Assembly (NCBI GenBank): GCA_902476475.1
Contig: CABSDO010000033.1
Location: 1 to 19,278 of the forward strand
Origin: an uncultured Collinsella sp.
Lineage (GTDB): Bacteria; Actinomycetota; Coriobacteriia; Coriobacteriales; Coriobacteriaceae
Length of the DNA: 19,278 nt
Direction of reading: 5' to 3'
The notes under the pieces were generated by a model. It was not told the DNA's origin and searched no databases. It worked only from the letters and a program-made list of their open reading frames with translations. A program made the translations under genes and the position numbers. Of the stretch, positions 7,860-15,832 are shown one piece after another. The stretch's first letter is position 1. Every line of letters begins with the position of its first letter.

Positions 7860-8282
7860 TTATTCCGCGAGCGGCTTTCGGTCGATGTCGAAGCGCGCGA
7901 CGGCCCTTGATAACCAGGATTTGCGGTCATGTGGGTAGCCGGAGGCATACAGAGCGGGCTTCATTCGGACCCGGTGGGCAAAAAATGGCAAATATGAGTA
8001 CTGTTGTTTGGTTAGTACCATATCATTTGGAAAGTATTTAAGACCAATTGGCTGCGATTTGATATATCCAACCCCCTTACCACGACGATTCGGTGCTTTA
8101 TGGCGCTTGAAATCGGTGAAAGCGGGCAATTTCAGCAAGATTTTGCTGTTACTAAAATTGTGACAGTACTCATATTTGCCATTTTTTGCCCACTGGGTAT
8201 CGTCGGGGGCTAGTCGAAGCTCCCTCAAACAGCTGGGAATGCGCCGATCGCCAGCATATCTTGCATATGGATGGCGCAGCAA
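7860..8282 (-). pseudogene. Open frame interrupted by a MITE-like element
   Basis: A 140-codon minus-strand frame, opening only at a TTG, spans the inverted-repeat element at 7969-8198. The parts outside the element (RYAGDRRIPSCLRELRLAP upstream; MKPALYASGYPHDRKSWLS and ARFDIDRKPLAE downstream) look like real protein with normal codon use. The middle part is the element itself read through. Either a gene was interrupted, or a short gene starting at ATG 7964 (34 codons) remains. The family is not recognised. It is in frame with the shifted helicase N-terminus that follows its TAA. Confidence 0.3.
7969..8198. mobile_element. MITE-like element with 30-bp perfect terminal inverted repeats
   Basis: The sequence 7975-8004 (begins TGGGCAAAAAATGG, ends GAGTACTGT) recurs exactly in reverse complement at 8163-8192. 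Allowing one mismatch, the arms extend to 36 bp (7969-8004 and 8163-8198, outer ends ACCC/GGGT). The 158-nt centre is AT-rich and has no transposase motif. Size and structure fit a miniature inverted-repeat transposable element mobilised in trans. No clear target-site duplication was found. It could instead be a long hairpin RNA. Confidence 0.6.
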
Positions 8283-8287
8283 AAAAG

Positions 8288-8350
8288 TTGCGGTGGAATA
8301 GGGTTTGATTGGCGGCTGATGAGCTAAAAACAGTCCCTATTTCACCGCAA
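8288..8350. repeat. 63-nt palindrome, copy 2
   Basis: Nearly identical to copy 1, including the shared right flank GTGATG. The inner hairpin is GGCT-GATG-AGCT. The outer stem has one T-T mismatch and two G-T pairs. On the minus strand it follows the degV stop by 15 nt and ends in a T6 run (8286-8281), so it can act as the degV terminator. Confidence 0.9.
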
Positions 8351-8365
8351 GTGATGAAAGTGCTC

Positions 8366-9226
8366 CTAGTGGGTGGGCTGGTAGCGGGGGCAGTAGCTGA
8401 TGGCGATGGCGTCGATGCCTACATGGGTGGCGATGGTGCAGCCGATGGGGCCGGTGCCGGCGTCTACGTAGTCCTGGCCTGCGAGCGCCTCGTCGACAAG
8501 CTCCTGCTCCTCGGCGGCACCGGTCGTGAGCACGCGCACGCTGGAGCCCGGATGCTCGGCCAAAAACGCGAGGCAGTCTGCCATGGTGTTGGCGACGATG
8601 CGCTTGGCGCCGCGGCCCTTCTTGATGGCCTTGATCTCGCCCGACTGCCACTCCGGCGAAACGGCCAGGCGAATATTGAGCATCTGCGTGAGCTGGCCGG
8701 CGAGCTTGGGCGCGCGGCCGTTCTTAACGAGGTTCTCGAGCGTGCGGGGAATCAGCAGCAGGTGCGCGTCGGGCAGGGTCGCGCGGATCTGTGCCTCGGT
8801 CTCGTCCAGGCTGCGGCCGTCCTCGCGCATGGCGAGCGCGTACTCCACCAGCAGGCCCTCGGCACCCGAGCCGGTGCGCGAATCGATGCAGCGCACGTCG
8901 AGCTCGTGGGTCTCGGCGACCAGGCATGCATTGGAATAGCAGGCGGACCACTCGCTGCACAGCGAGATAAAGATCGCGTTGTCGTGGCCATCGGCGCGCA
9001 CGCGGTCAAACAGCGCCTTGAACTCGCCGGCACTCGGCTGCGAGGTATGCGGCAGCTGCTCGGAGCCGGCCATGCGGGCGACGTACTCCTGGGCGGTGAT
9101 CTGTACCTGGTCGAGCAGGTCCTCGCCTTCGATAATCACATGCAGCGGAATGACGTAAATGCCGAGCTCTTGGGCGCGGGCGGGGGAGATGTCCGACGTG
9201 GAGTCGGTTATGATGGCAAAAGACAT
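8366..9226 (-). CDS. DegV-family fatty-acid-binding protein (FakB-like)
   Basis: 286 residues from ATG 9226, with AAAGGTG upstream at 9238-9232; an upstream in-frame extension has no ribosome binding site. It opens with the DegV signature IITDSTSDI and carries the TSQPS motif that contacts the lipid carboxylate. Length and both domains are normal. DegV proteins bind a fatty acid and present it to the kinase FakA for phosphorylation, feeding exogenous fatty acids into phospholipids. No fakA is nearby, as is common for orphan DegV genes. It is divergent from the HAD gene at 9383 and ends against palindrome copy 2. The precise lipid is unknown. Confidence 0.92.
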   Translation of the reverse strand: MSFAIITDSTSDISPARAQELGIYVIPLHVIIEGEDLLDQVQITAQEYVARMAGSEQLPHTSQPSAGEFKALFDRVRADGHDNAIFISLCSEWSACYSNACLVAETHELDVRCIDSRTGSGAEGLLVEYALAMREDGRSLDETEAQIRATLPDAHLLLIPRTLENLVKNGRAPKLAGQLTQMLNIRLAVSPEWQSGEIKAIKKGRGAKRIVANTMADCLAFLAEHPGSSVRVLTTGAAEEQELVDEALAGQDYVDAGTGPIGCTIATHVGIDAIAISYCPRYQPTH

Positions 9227-9282
9227 AATTGCACCTTTCGTTGGGGCGCGGCAGCGCCGCCTTCTGAGAGCAAAGTGCGACA

Positions 9283-9290
9283 AGTATAGT
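9283..9290. promoter_or_regulatory. Overlapping divergent -10 candidates between degV and the HAD gene
   Basis: Minus-strand TATACT (9288-9283) lies 57 nt before the degV start. Plus-strand TATAGT (9285-9290) overlaps it and points to the HAD gene 93 nt away. Neither has a strong -35. A small inverted repeat, TTCAATTGTTGAA (9313-9325), lies in the same 156-nt gap and could be an operator. Confidence 0.3.
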
Positions 9291-9382
9291 GGAGTCGTTC
9301 CACATTTTTAGGTTCAATTGTTGAATAGTCAACAGTTTGAAGTGTCGGTGTGGAAATCATCAACTGCGGAAGAGGGATGCCG

Positions 9383-10045
9383 ATGGAGGCACTGGAGATA
9401 TACAGGCGGCCGGGCGGGCTGTTTGATTTCGATGGCACGGTGGCCGATACGGGTCGGGCGGTGATGACCTCGACGCGCAAGACGCTGACCGCGCGCGGGT
9501 TTTCGGAGGCGCAGATGGGTGATCTGCGCCGCATGATCGGGCCGCCCCTGTGGAAGAGCTTTCACGACTTTTATGGATTCTCCCGCGAGGAGTCGCTGGT
9601 GGTGGCCGACGAGTACCGCGCCTTTTTTGATGAGCTGGGACCGAAGGAGTATCCCGTGTTCGACGGGATCCCCGAGCTGCTCGATGGCCTTGTCGCGCAA
9701 GGGCATCGCTTGGCTGTGGCGACGTCGCGCATGGAGGCAAAGTGCATTGACATGGTGCGTGAGCTGGGGCTTTGCCAGTTCGAAGCCGTGGTCGGCATGA
9801 ATCCGCCGCAGGGGCGCGAGACCAAGGCAGATTCGGTCCGCGATGCCCTGGCGGCGCTCGGTGCGACCGCGGACGAGGCCGTGATGATCGGCGATCGCTT
9901 TAACGATGTGGAGGGCGCGCACGCGATGGGCGTGCCGTGCATTGGCATCTATTCGGGCGCGGCGGCGCCGGGCGAGCACGAGGCGGCGGGTGCCGGTGCG
10001 GTGGTGCACTCGGTGGCCGAGCTTGCTAAACTTTTCGCTATCTAA
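9383..10045 (+). CDS. HAD-superfamily phosphatase, phosphoglycolate phosphatase-like
   Basis: 220 residues. ATG 9383 is chosen because GAAGAGGG (9369-9376) gives 6-7 nt spacing; ATG 9377 is too close and a GTG at 9350 has no ribosome binding site. Motif I is FDFDGTVADT with nucleophile Asp15. Motif II is VATSR, motif III is the Lys in ETKADSV, and motif IV is GDRFNDVEGA. An inserted helical cap (about 25-85) makes it a Gph-like subfamily I HAD. The residues before the nucleophile (RRPGG) are unusual, since a hydrophobic strand is expected there. The gene precedes pepV by 54 nt and may share its transcript. Substrate unknown. Confidence 0.88.
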   Translation: MEALEIYRRPGGLFDFDGTVADTGRAVMTSTRKTLTARGFSEAQMGDLRRMIGPPLWKSFHDFYGFSREESLVVADEYRAFFDELGPKEYPVFDGIPELLDGLVAQGHRLAVATSRMEAKCIDMVRELGLCQFEAVVGMNPPQGRETKADSVRDALAALGATADEAVMIGDRFNDVEGAHAMGVPCIGIYSGAAAPGEHEAAGAGAVVHSVAELAKLFAI

Positions 10046-10099
10046 TGACGTGATGTGAGGGGCGGGCACGCTCGCCGCTCATTGCTAAGGAGGTCGTCC

Positions 10100-11536
10100 A
10101 TGAATCAGGTGGAGCAGAGCGTCGCTGAGTATGTCGACGAGGTCTGGGAGGATGTCGTCGCCGATATCGAGCAGCTGGTGAGCTATCCGTCTGTGGCCGT
10201 TGCTGCCGATGCGGGGCCCGGTGCGCCCTTTGGCCGCCCGGTCCGTGATGCGCTCGATTGCGCGCTCGGCATTGCGCAAAAGCTCGGCTACCAGACGAGC
10301 GACGACGAGGGCTTTGTGGGCATCGCCGATATTCCGGGCCGCGGTGATAAGCAGCTCGCGACTATCTGCCATGTGGACGTGGTACCCGCTGGCCCCGGTT
10401 GGAACACCGACCCGTTTGCGATGGAGCGCCGCGAGGGCTGGCTGCTCGGCCGCGGTGTAATCGACGACAAGGGTCCGGCCGTGCTGTCGCTCTACGCCGG
10501 CGCCTACCTGCTCAAGCACGGCATTGTGCCGCGCTACACCTTCCGCGCGCTGCTAGGCTGCGATGAGGAAGTGGGCATGTCCGACGTTCACCATTATCTG
10601 GAGAACCACGCAGACCCTGACTTTCTGTTTACGCCCGATGCCGAGTTCCCGGTCTGTAATGCCGAGAAGGGCCAGTTTGGGGCGACGTTTGTGAGCCCCA
10701 AGATCGACGGCGGGCGCATTGTGTCCTGGAGCGGTGCCGAGGCGAGCAACGCCATTCCGTCGCAGTCTATCTGCGAGCTTGCGATTGCCGCCGATGAGCT
10801 GCCAGCACCCGCTGAGAATGCCGACCGCCTGGAGATCACCGCACTCGATAACGGGCATGCGCAGATTTTCGCCCACGGCATTGGCGGTCATGCCTCGATG
10901 CCCGAGGGAACGATCAATGCCGTCGGCCTCATCGTGGCGTATCTGCGTGAGGCCGAGGACGCGTTTGGTGCGCGCGACGAGCGCCTGCTGACGCCTGCCG
11001 AGCATGAGTTTGTCAAGTTTCTGGCCTTTGTGCATGCGGACGCCTATGGTCGCGGCCTGGGTATCGATGCGACGAGCGCGGCGTTTGGCCCGCTCACGTG
11101 CAACCCCGGCGTCATCCGTGTGGCGGATGGCCATATCGAGCAGGTCATCGACGTGCGCTTCCCCGATAGCACCAGCGCCGATACCATCTGCGAGCAGCTT
11201 GAGCCGCTCGTGGGCCGCTTTGGTGTGACGTATCGCGTGGGTCGTGCCAAGGTGCCGTTCTCGGTCTCTGCCGACGATCCGGCCGTGAAGGCGCTTATCG
11301 ATACCTATAACGAGTTTACGGGCAAGCATACCGAGCCCTTTGCCATGGGCGGCGGCACGTACGCGCGCAACTTTGCCCGCGCCGTATCGTTTGGCCCCGA
11401 GGAGACCGGCCTGGAGCTGCCCGCATGGGGCGGCCAGATGCACGGTCCCAACGAGTGCGCCAACGAGGAACAGCTCAAGCAGGCGCTCAAGATCTACATC
11501 GTGGCAATCCTGCGCTTGAATGAGCTAGAGCTGTAG
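10100..11536 (+). CDS. pepV: M20-family dipeptidase, PepV-like
   Basis: 478 residues, typical for PepV. TAAGGAGGT (10086-10094) precedes ATG 10100. The two-zinc site is complete: HVDVVP with His91 and Asp93, GVIDDKG with bridging Asp122, catalytic Glu156 with Glu157 in CDEEVG, Asp180 in TPDAEFP, and His448 in QMHGPNE. A lid domain is inserted between about 190 and 370. The enzyme removes N-terminal residues from dipeptides in the cytosol, including carnosine-like substrates, in amino-acid scavenging. The stop is followed at once by a 100-nt palindrome and then palindrome copy 3, which probably end the transcript. Confidence 0.93.
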   Translation: MNQVEQSVAEYVDEVWEDVVADIEQLVSYPSVAVAADAGPGAPFGRPVRDALDCALGIAQKLGYQTSDDEGFVGIADIPGRGDKQLATICHVDVVPAGPGWNTDPFAMERREGWLLGRGVIDDKGPAVLSLYAGAYLLKHGIVPRYTFRALLGCDEEVGMSDVHHYLENHADPDFLFTPDAEFPVCNAEKGQFGATFVSPKIDGGRIVSWSGAEASNAIPSQSICELAIAADELPAPAENADRLEITALDNGHAQIFAHGIGGHASMPEGTINAVGLIVAYLREAEDAFGARDERLLTPAEHEFVKFLAFVHADAYGRGLGIDATSAAFGPLTCNPGVIRVADGHIEQVIDVRFPDSTSADTICEQLEPLVGRFGVTYRVGRAKVPFSVSADDPAVKALIDTYNEFTGKHTEPFAMGGGTYARNFARAVSFGPEETGLELPAWGGQMHGPNECANEEQLKQALKIYIVAILRLNELEL

Positions 11537-11637
11537 GGCTTCCCCAGGCACCCGATCTTGCCCCTCAAACCGTCGCTTGCGTACCAAAGTACGCGGCGCT
11601 CCTCTTTCGGGGCAATCTCGGGTACCTGGGAAACCCC
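11537..11637. repeat. 100-nt long imperfect palindrome after pepV
   Basis: The left arm (11536-11564) and right arm (11609-11637) match at 24 of 29 positions in reverse complement; the shared core is AGG-ACCCGA-TTGCCCC. A second hairpin, GCGTAC-CAAA-GTACGC, sits in the middle (11578-11593). It begins directly at the pepV stop, without a clear T-run. The arrangement, long outer arms and a small inner hairpin, resembles the element at 1677-1776, though the sequences differ. Confidence 0.6.
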
Positions 11638-11703
11638 AACAATTTGCTTGGATACAAGTTCGAATACCGAGCCGGCGGCACTTTCGCCCAGGCTTCTAGC
11701 AAG

Positions 11704-11766
11704 TTGCGGTGGAATAGTTCCTAGAATCGGCTGCCTGACAGCTAAACAGGAACTATTTCACCGCAA
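11704..11766. repeat. 63-nt palindrome, copy 3 (divergent stem)
   Basis: Same length and outer ends as copies 1 and 2. After AATAG the stem is TTCCT paired with AGGAA instead of GGGATTG paired with CAGTCCC, so pairing is kept by changes on both sides. The inner hairpin is GGCTG-CCTGA-CAGCT. AAG/CTT extends the stem (11701-11769), and TTCTTTTT follows, so it can serve as a plus-strand terminator. Confidence 0.9.
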
Positions 11767-11769
11767 CTT

Positions 11770-11971
11770 CTTTTTATCGGTGTAAAAGGCGCGTCACGCT
11801 AAATGCCGGGATTGTTATTCGTTTGTAAAGCCGAGCCGCGCTTGCGGTAAGGGTCTATCAGATGCCCGTAAGAAACCGCAGTTGGCGCGGGCGCTGCCCG
11901 GTCGGGGCCGTATCTTTCCAAACAGCAAAGCGGGCGGGGTGCCCGCGAGTCGCATGTATGAAAGGAAGATC
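11770..11971 (+). promoter_or_regulatory. Leader and probable control region of the pst operon
   Basis: About 200 nt between palindrome copy 3 and pstS. Two TTGT units 11 bp apart (11812 and 11823) with TGTAAA nearby resemble the spacing of Pho-type direct repeats, but no known box is matched. GCGGGC-GGGGT-GCCCGC (11930-11946) is a small hairpin just before the ribosome binding site AAAGGAAG (11961-11968). Phosphate control by a two-component regulator is expected from the gene content, not shown. Confidence 0.35.
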
Positions 11972-12906
11972 ATGCTCGATCAGGCTTATTCTCGTCGTCA
12001 GTTCCTCGGCCTCGCTGGTGGTCTTGCCAGCATCGTCGGCCTCGGTCTCGTTGGTTGCGGTGGCGCAGGCGCTTCCAACGCCGCTGACAAGGGTAGCGCC
12101 GCTGCTGCCGAGTCCGTCTCCGGCGGGGTGACCTACGACGGTGCCTCCTCGTTCCAGGCTCTCGTCGAGGCCGCTGCCGAGAAGTTCATGGACGCCAACC
12201 CGGACGTCTCCGTCTCCGGTTCGGGCAACGGTTCGGGCAAGGGCCTGACCGCTGTCGCCGCCGGTACCGTTACCATCGGTAACTCCGACGTCTTCGCCGA
12301 GACCAAGCTCGAGGCCGACCAGGTCAAGAACCTCGTCGACCACGAGGTCGCCGTTGTGGGCATGGGTCCCGTCGTCTCCAAGAACGTGACGGTCGACGAC
12401 CTGTCCCTTGAGCAGCTCAAGGGCATCTTCTCCGGCCAGATCACCAACTGGAAGGAGGTCGGCGGCGACGACGCCACCATCGTCGTGCTCAACCGCAAGG
12501 CCGGCTCCGGTACCCGCGCCACCTTCGAGGCAGCCGTCTTTGGCGACGAGGCCGTCGACTTTAAGGGCGACGCCGAGCTCGACAAGTCCGGCGATGTCCA
12601 GACTCAGATGGGCAGCACCGACAACGCCATCTCCTACCTGGACTTCTCGCACTTCGATGACTCCAAGTTCAACGCCATCAAGGTCGAGGGCGTGGAGCCC
12701 AAGAGCGCAAACGTCACCGACGACTCCTTTAAGATCTGGGCTACCGAGCACATGTACTGCGCTAAGGACGCCGACGAGGCCACCAAGGCCTTCCTGGAGT
12801 TCTTTCCGACGACGTCCAGGGCAAGCTCGTCGAGGAGCAGGGCTTCATCCCCGTCTCTGCCATGAAGGTCGTCAAGGACGCCAGCGGCAAGGTCTCCGCT
12901 AAATAA
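11972..12906 (+). pseudogene. pstS: Phosphate-binding lipoprotein PstS, frameshifted near the 3' end
   Basis: Begins at ATG 11972 with AAAGGAAG upstream. The N-terminus has a twin-arginine-like SRRQFLG (7-13) and a lipobox ending at Cys29, so it should be an exported lipoprotein. Phosphate-site motifs are GASSFQ, SGSGNGSGKG and GSGTRATFE. As written, the frame runs to 12865 and ends in a Ser/Arg-rich tail foreign to the family. Restoring one T in the run at 12803-12805 gives EFFSDDVQGKLVEEQGFIP and then ends SGKVSAK at TAA 12906, a normal 311-residue PstS tail. Either one base was lost or the sequence has an error. Only the last helix would be affected, so partial function is possible. First gene of the operon. 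Confidence 0.85.
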
Positions 12907-12930
12907 GTAATCGCCCCGGAAAGGTTTGCA

Positions 12931-13839
12931 ATGGCAAAACAGCTGCCAAAGCGCGACCTTGAGAACGTGGGCCTGGGCGTCACGGGCGCGTGCGTTGCGC
13001 TCGTGACGCTTGTCGTTGCCGCGCTCATCTTTATGGTCGCCCAAAAGGGCCTCTCGGCTTTTCTCAAGGACGGCGTTTCGGCCGTCGAGTTCTTCACCGG
13101 CACCAAGTGGGACCTGGCCAACACGGCCGAAAACGGCCTGCCCTACACCGGCGCCCTGCCCCTGATCGTCACCTCGTTTGCGGTCATGGTACTCTCCACG
13201 CTCATCGCACTGCCCATCGCCATCGGCTCTGCCATCTTTGCAGTCGAGATTAGCCCTAAGTTTGGTTCCAAGGTCTTTCAGCCGCTTATTGAGCTTTTGA
13301 CCGGCATTCCCTCGGTTGTCTTTGGCCTGATCGGTTTTCACGTGGTTGTTGGCCTTATGAAGAGCGTTTTCCACGTGAGCACGGGCCTGGGCATCTTGCC
13401 CGGCGCCATCGTGCTGGCCGTCATGATCCTGCCGACCATGACCACCCTTTCGGTCGATGGCCTGCGCGCCGTGCCCGACAGCTACCGTCAGGGCTCGCTC
13501 GCGCTGGGCTACACCCGCTGGCAGACCATCTGGCACGTGGTGCTCAAGTCCGCCATGCCGTCGCTCATGACCGCAGTCATCCTTGGCATGACGCGCGCCT
13601 TTGGCGAGACGCTCGCCGTGCGCATGGTTATCGGCGGCATCGAGGCCATGCCGACGTCGCTGCTGTCGCCGGCGTCCACCATCACCACCACGCTCACCAC
13701 GTCTATGGCTGTCTATGCCGAGGGCTCAGCCCAGGACGACGTTCTGTGGGCGCTCGGTCTGCTGCTGATGGGCATGAGCCTCATCTTCATCCTGATCATC
13801 CATCTTATCGGCCGCAAGGGGGCGAAGGCTCGTGGCTAG
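12931..13839 (+). CDS. pstC: Phosphate ABC transporter permease PstC
   Basis: 302 residues with about six membrane helices, the first at 14-38. The cytoplasmic coupling loop GLRAVPDSYRQGSLALGYTRWQTIW is the EAA motif that docks on PstB. PstC pairs with PstA to form the channel for phosphate delivered by PstS. GGAAAGG lies 6 nt before ATG 12931, and the gap to the pstS end is 24 nt. The gene overlaps pstA by 8 nt. Intact and normal in length. Confidence 0.95.
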   Translation: MAKQLPKRDLENVGLGVTGACVALVTLVVAALIFMVAQKGLSAFLKDGVSAVEFFTGTKWDLANTAENGLPYTGALPLIVTSFAVMVLSTLIALPIAIGSAIFAVEISPKFGSKVFQPLIELLTGIPSVVFGLIGFHVVVGLMKSVFHVSTGLGILPGAIVLAVMILPTMTTLSVDGLRAVPDSYRQGSLALGYTRWQTIWHVVLKSAMPSLMTAVILGMTRAFGETLAVRMVIGGIEAMPTSLLSPASTITTTLTTSMAVYAEGSAQDDVLWALGLLLMGMSLIFILIIHLIGRKGAKARG

Positions 13840-14754
13840 CACGTGCATCCATATCGACGAGGCGAGATTCAGGCGCGTCCAAAAACAGGACCGCATCGCC
13901 ACGGGCGTGTTGACGGCGATCGTCGCCATCGTCATGCTCATCGTCATCTCCATGGTGGCCTATATCCTGTTCGAGGGGGTCTCGACGCTGTTCCAGCCGG
14001 GCTTTCTCACGCAGCCGTCGCGCGCCAACGGAACCCAGGGCGGCGTGCTCTATCAGCTGTTCGACTCGTTCTATCTGCTGCTGATCACCCTGGTCATCTC
14101 GGTGCCCATCAGTCTGGGCGGAGCGGTCTTTCTGGTTGAGTACGCGCCGAACGGCCCTATCCGCGACATCGCCTCCACCGCCATCGAGACACTGTCCTCG
14201 CTGCCGTCCATCGTCGTCGGCATGTTCGGCTTTCTGGTGTTCTCGGTGCAGCTGGGCTGGAAGTACTCCATCATCTCCGGCGCCGTCGCGCTCACCATGT
14301 TCAACATCCCCATCCTGGCGCGCGTGATTCAGCAGGCGCTCGAAGACGTGCCGCAGGCCCAGCGCGATGCGTGCCTGGCTATGGGCCTCACCCGCTGGGA
14401 GGCCACGCTGCACATCCTGATCCCCGAGGCCATGCCTGCCATCGTGACGGGCATCGTGCTTTCGGCCGGCCGCGTGTTTGGCGAGGCGGCGGCACTGCTC
14501 TTTACCTCGGGCATGAGCTCGCCGGTTCGCCTGAATTTCTTGAGCTTTAACCTGTCGAGCCCCACCTGCGCCTGGAACGTGTTCCGTCCCGGCGAGTCGC
14601 TCGCCGTGCATATTTACAAGATCTATGGCGAGGGCAGCCCCGAGGCCCAGCAGATCGTCTGGGGCACCGCGGCATTGCTGATGATTTGCGTGCTGCTGTT
14701 TAACGTAGTCGCCCGTATCGTGGGCAAGCAACTGGCAGGGAAGATGACGGCCGA

Positions 14755-14758
<4 letters not shown>
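13832..14758 (+). CDS. pstA: Phosphate ABC transporter permease PstA
   Basis: 308 residues from GTG 13832, which overlaps the pstC stop by 8 nt and implies translational coupling. About six membrane helices; the EAA coupling loop is QALEDVPQAQRDACLAMGLT. The segment SLPSIVVGMFGFLVF is typical of PstA. The second half of the phosphate channel with PstC. The stop overlaps the pstB start (ATGA, 14755-14758). Intact. Confidence 0.95.
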
Positions 14759-15627
<869 letters not shown>

Positions 15628-15682
15628 TCCGGGACATGCTTGAGGCCCGCGGCGGCCACGGTCGCCACGGGACTGATTGGAG

Positions 15683-15720
15683 AGGCGGGTCATCTCTTTT
15701 GGGAGATGGCCCGCCTTTTT
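15683..15720 (+). terminator. Strong intrinsic terminator of the pst operon
   Basis: A 14-bp stem: AGGCGGG-T-CATCTC (15683-15696) pairs with GAGATG-G-CCCGCCT (15703-15716), with one T-G pair, loop TTTTGG and a T5 run ending at 15720. It lies 55 nt after the pstB stop. Confidence 0.9.
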
Positions 15721-15737
15721 GTGTCGCTGCCAGACCG

Positions 15738-15772
15738 ACCACCACAAAGGGGACAGGCACCTTCGTGGTGGT
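15738..15772. repeat. Short palindrome with GGGGACAGGCACCTT core
   Basis: ACCACCAC-A-AAGG (15738-15750) pairs with CCTT-C-GTGGTGGT (15760-15772) with one mismatch, around the loop GGACAGGCA. It sits between the pst terminator and the ABC-F gene. The GGGGAC...CCTT core resembles the two 14-nt units at 18485 and 18512, suggesting one family of short intergenic repeats. Confidence 0.55.
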
Positions 15773-15832
15773 TTGGGGTGGTGCTCGCTGCTATCATGGA
15801 CAACGTTGAATTTCTACGAAGGAGCGGGGCAT

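Noticed and set aside
8309..9289. 326-codon plus-strand frame opposite degV
   Set aside because: DegV on the minus strand has the family signature and a ribosome binding site; the plus-strand product has no motif and a Gly/Ala/Val/His bias typical of antisense frames.
4732..11766. CRISPR array from the repeated palindromes
   Set aside because: The three copies are kilobases apart with genes between them; there is no regular spacer arrangement and no cas gene.
12800..12810. Programmed -1 frameshift in pstS
   Set aside because: The TTCTTTCC run is not a proper slippery heptamer and no downstream stem was seen. Base loss or sequence error is more likely.
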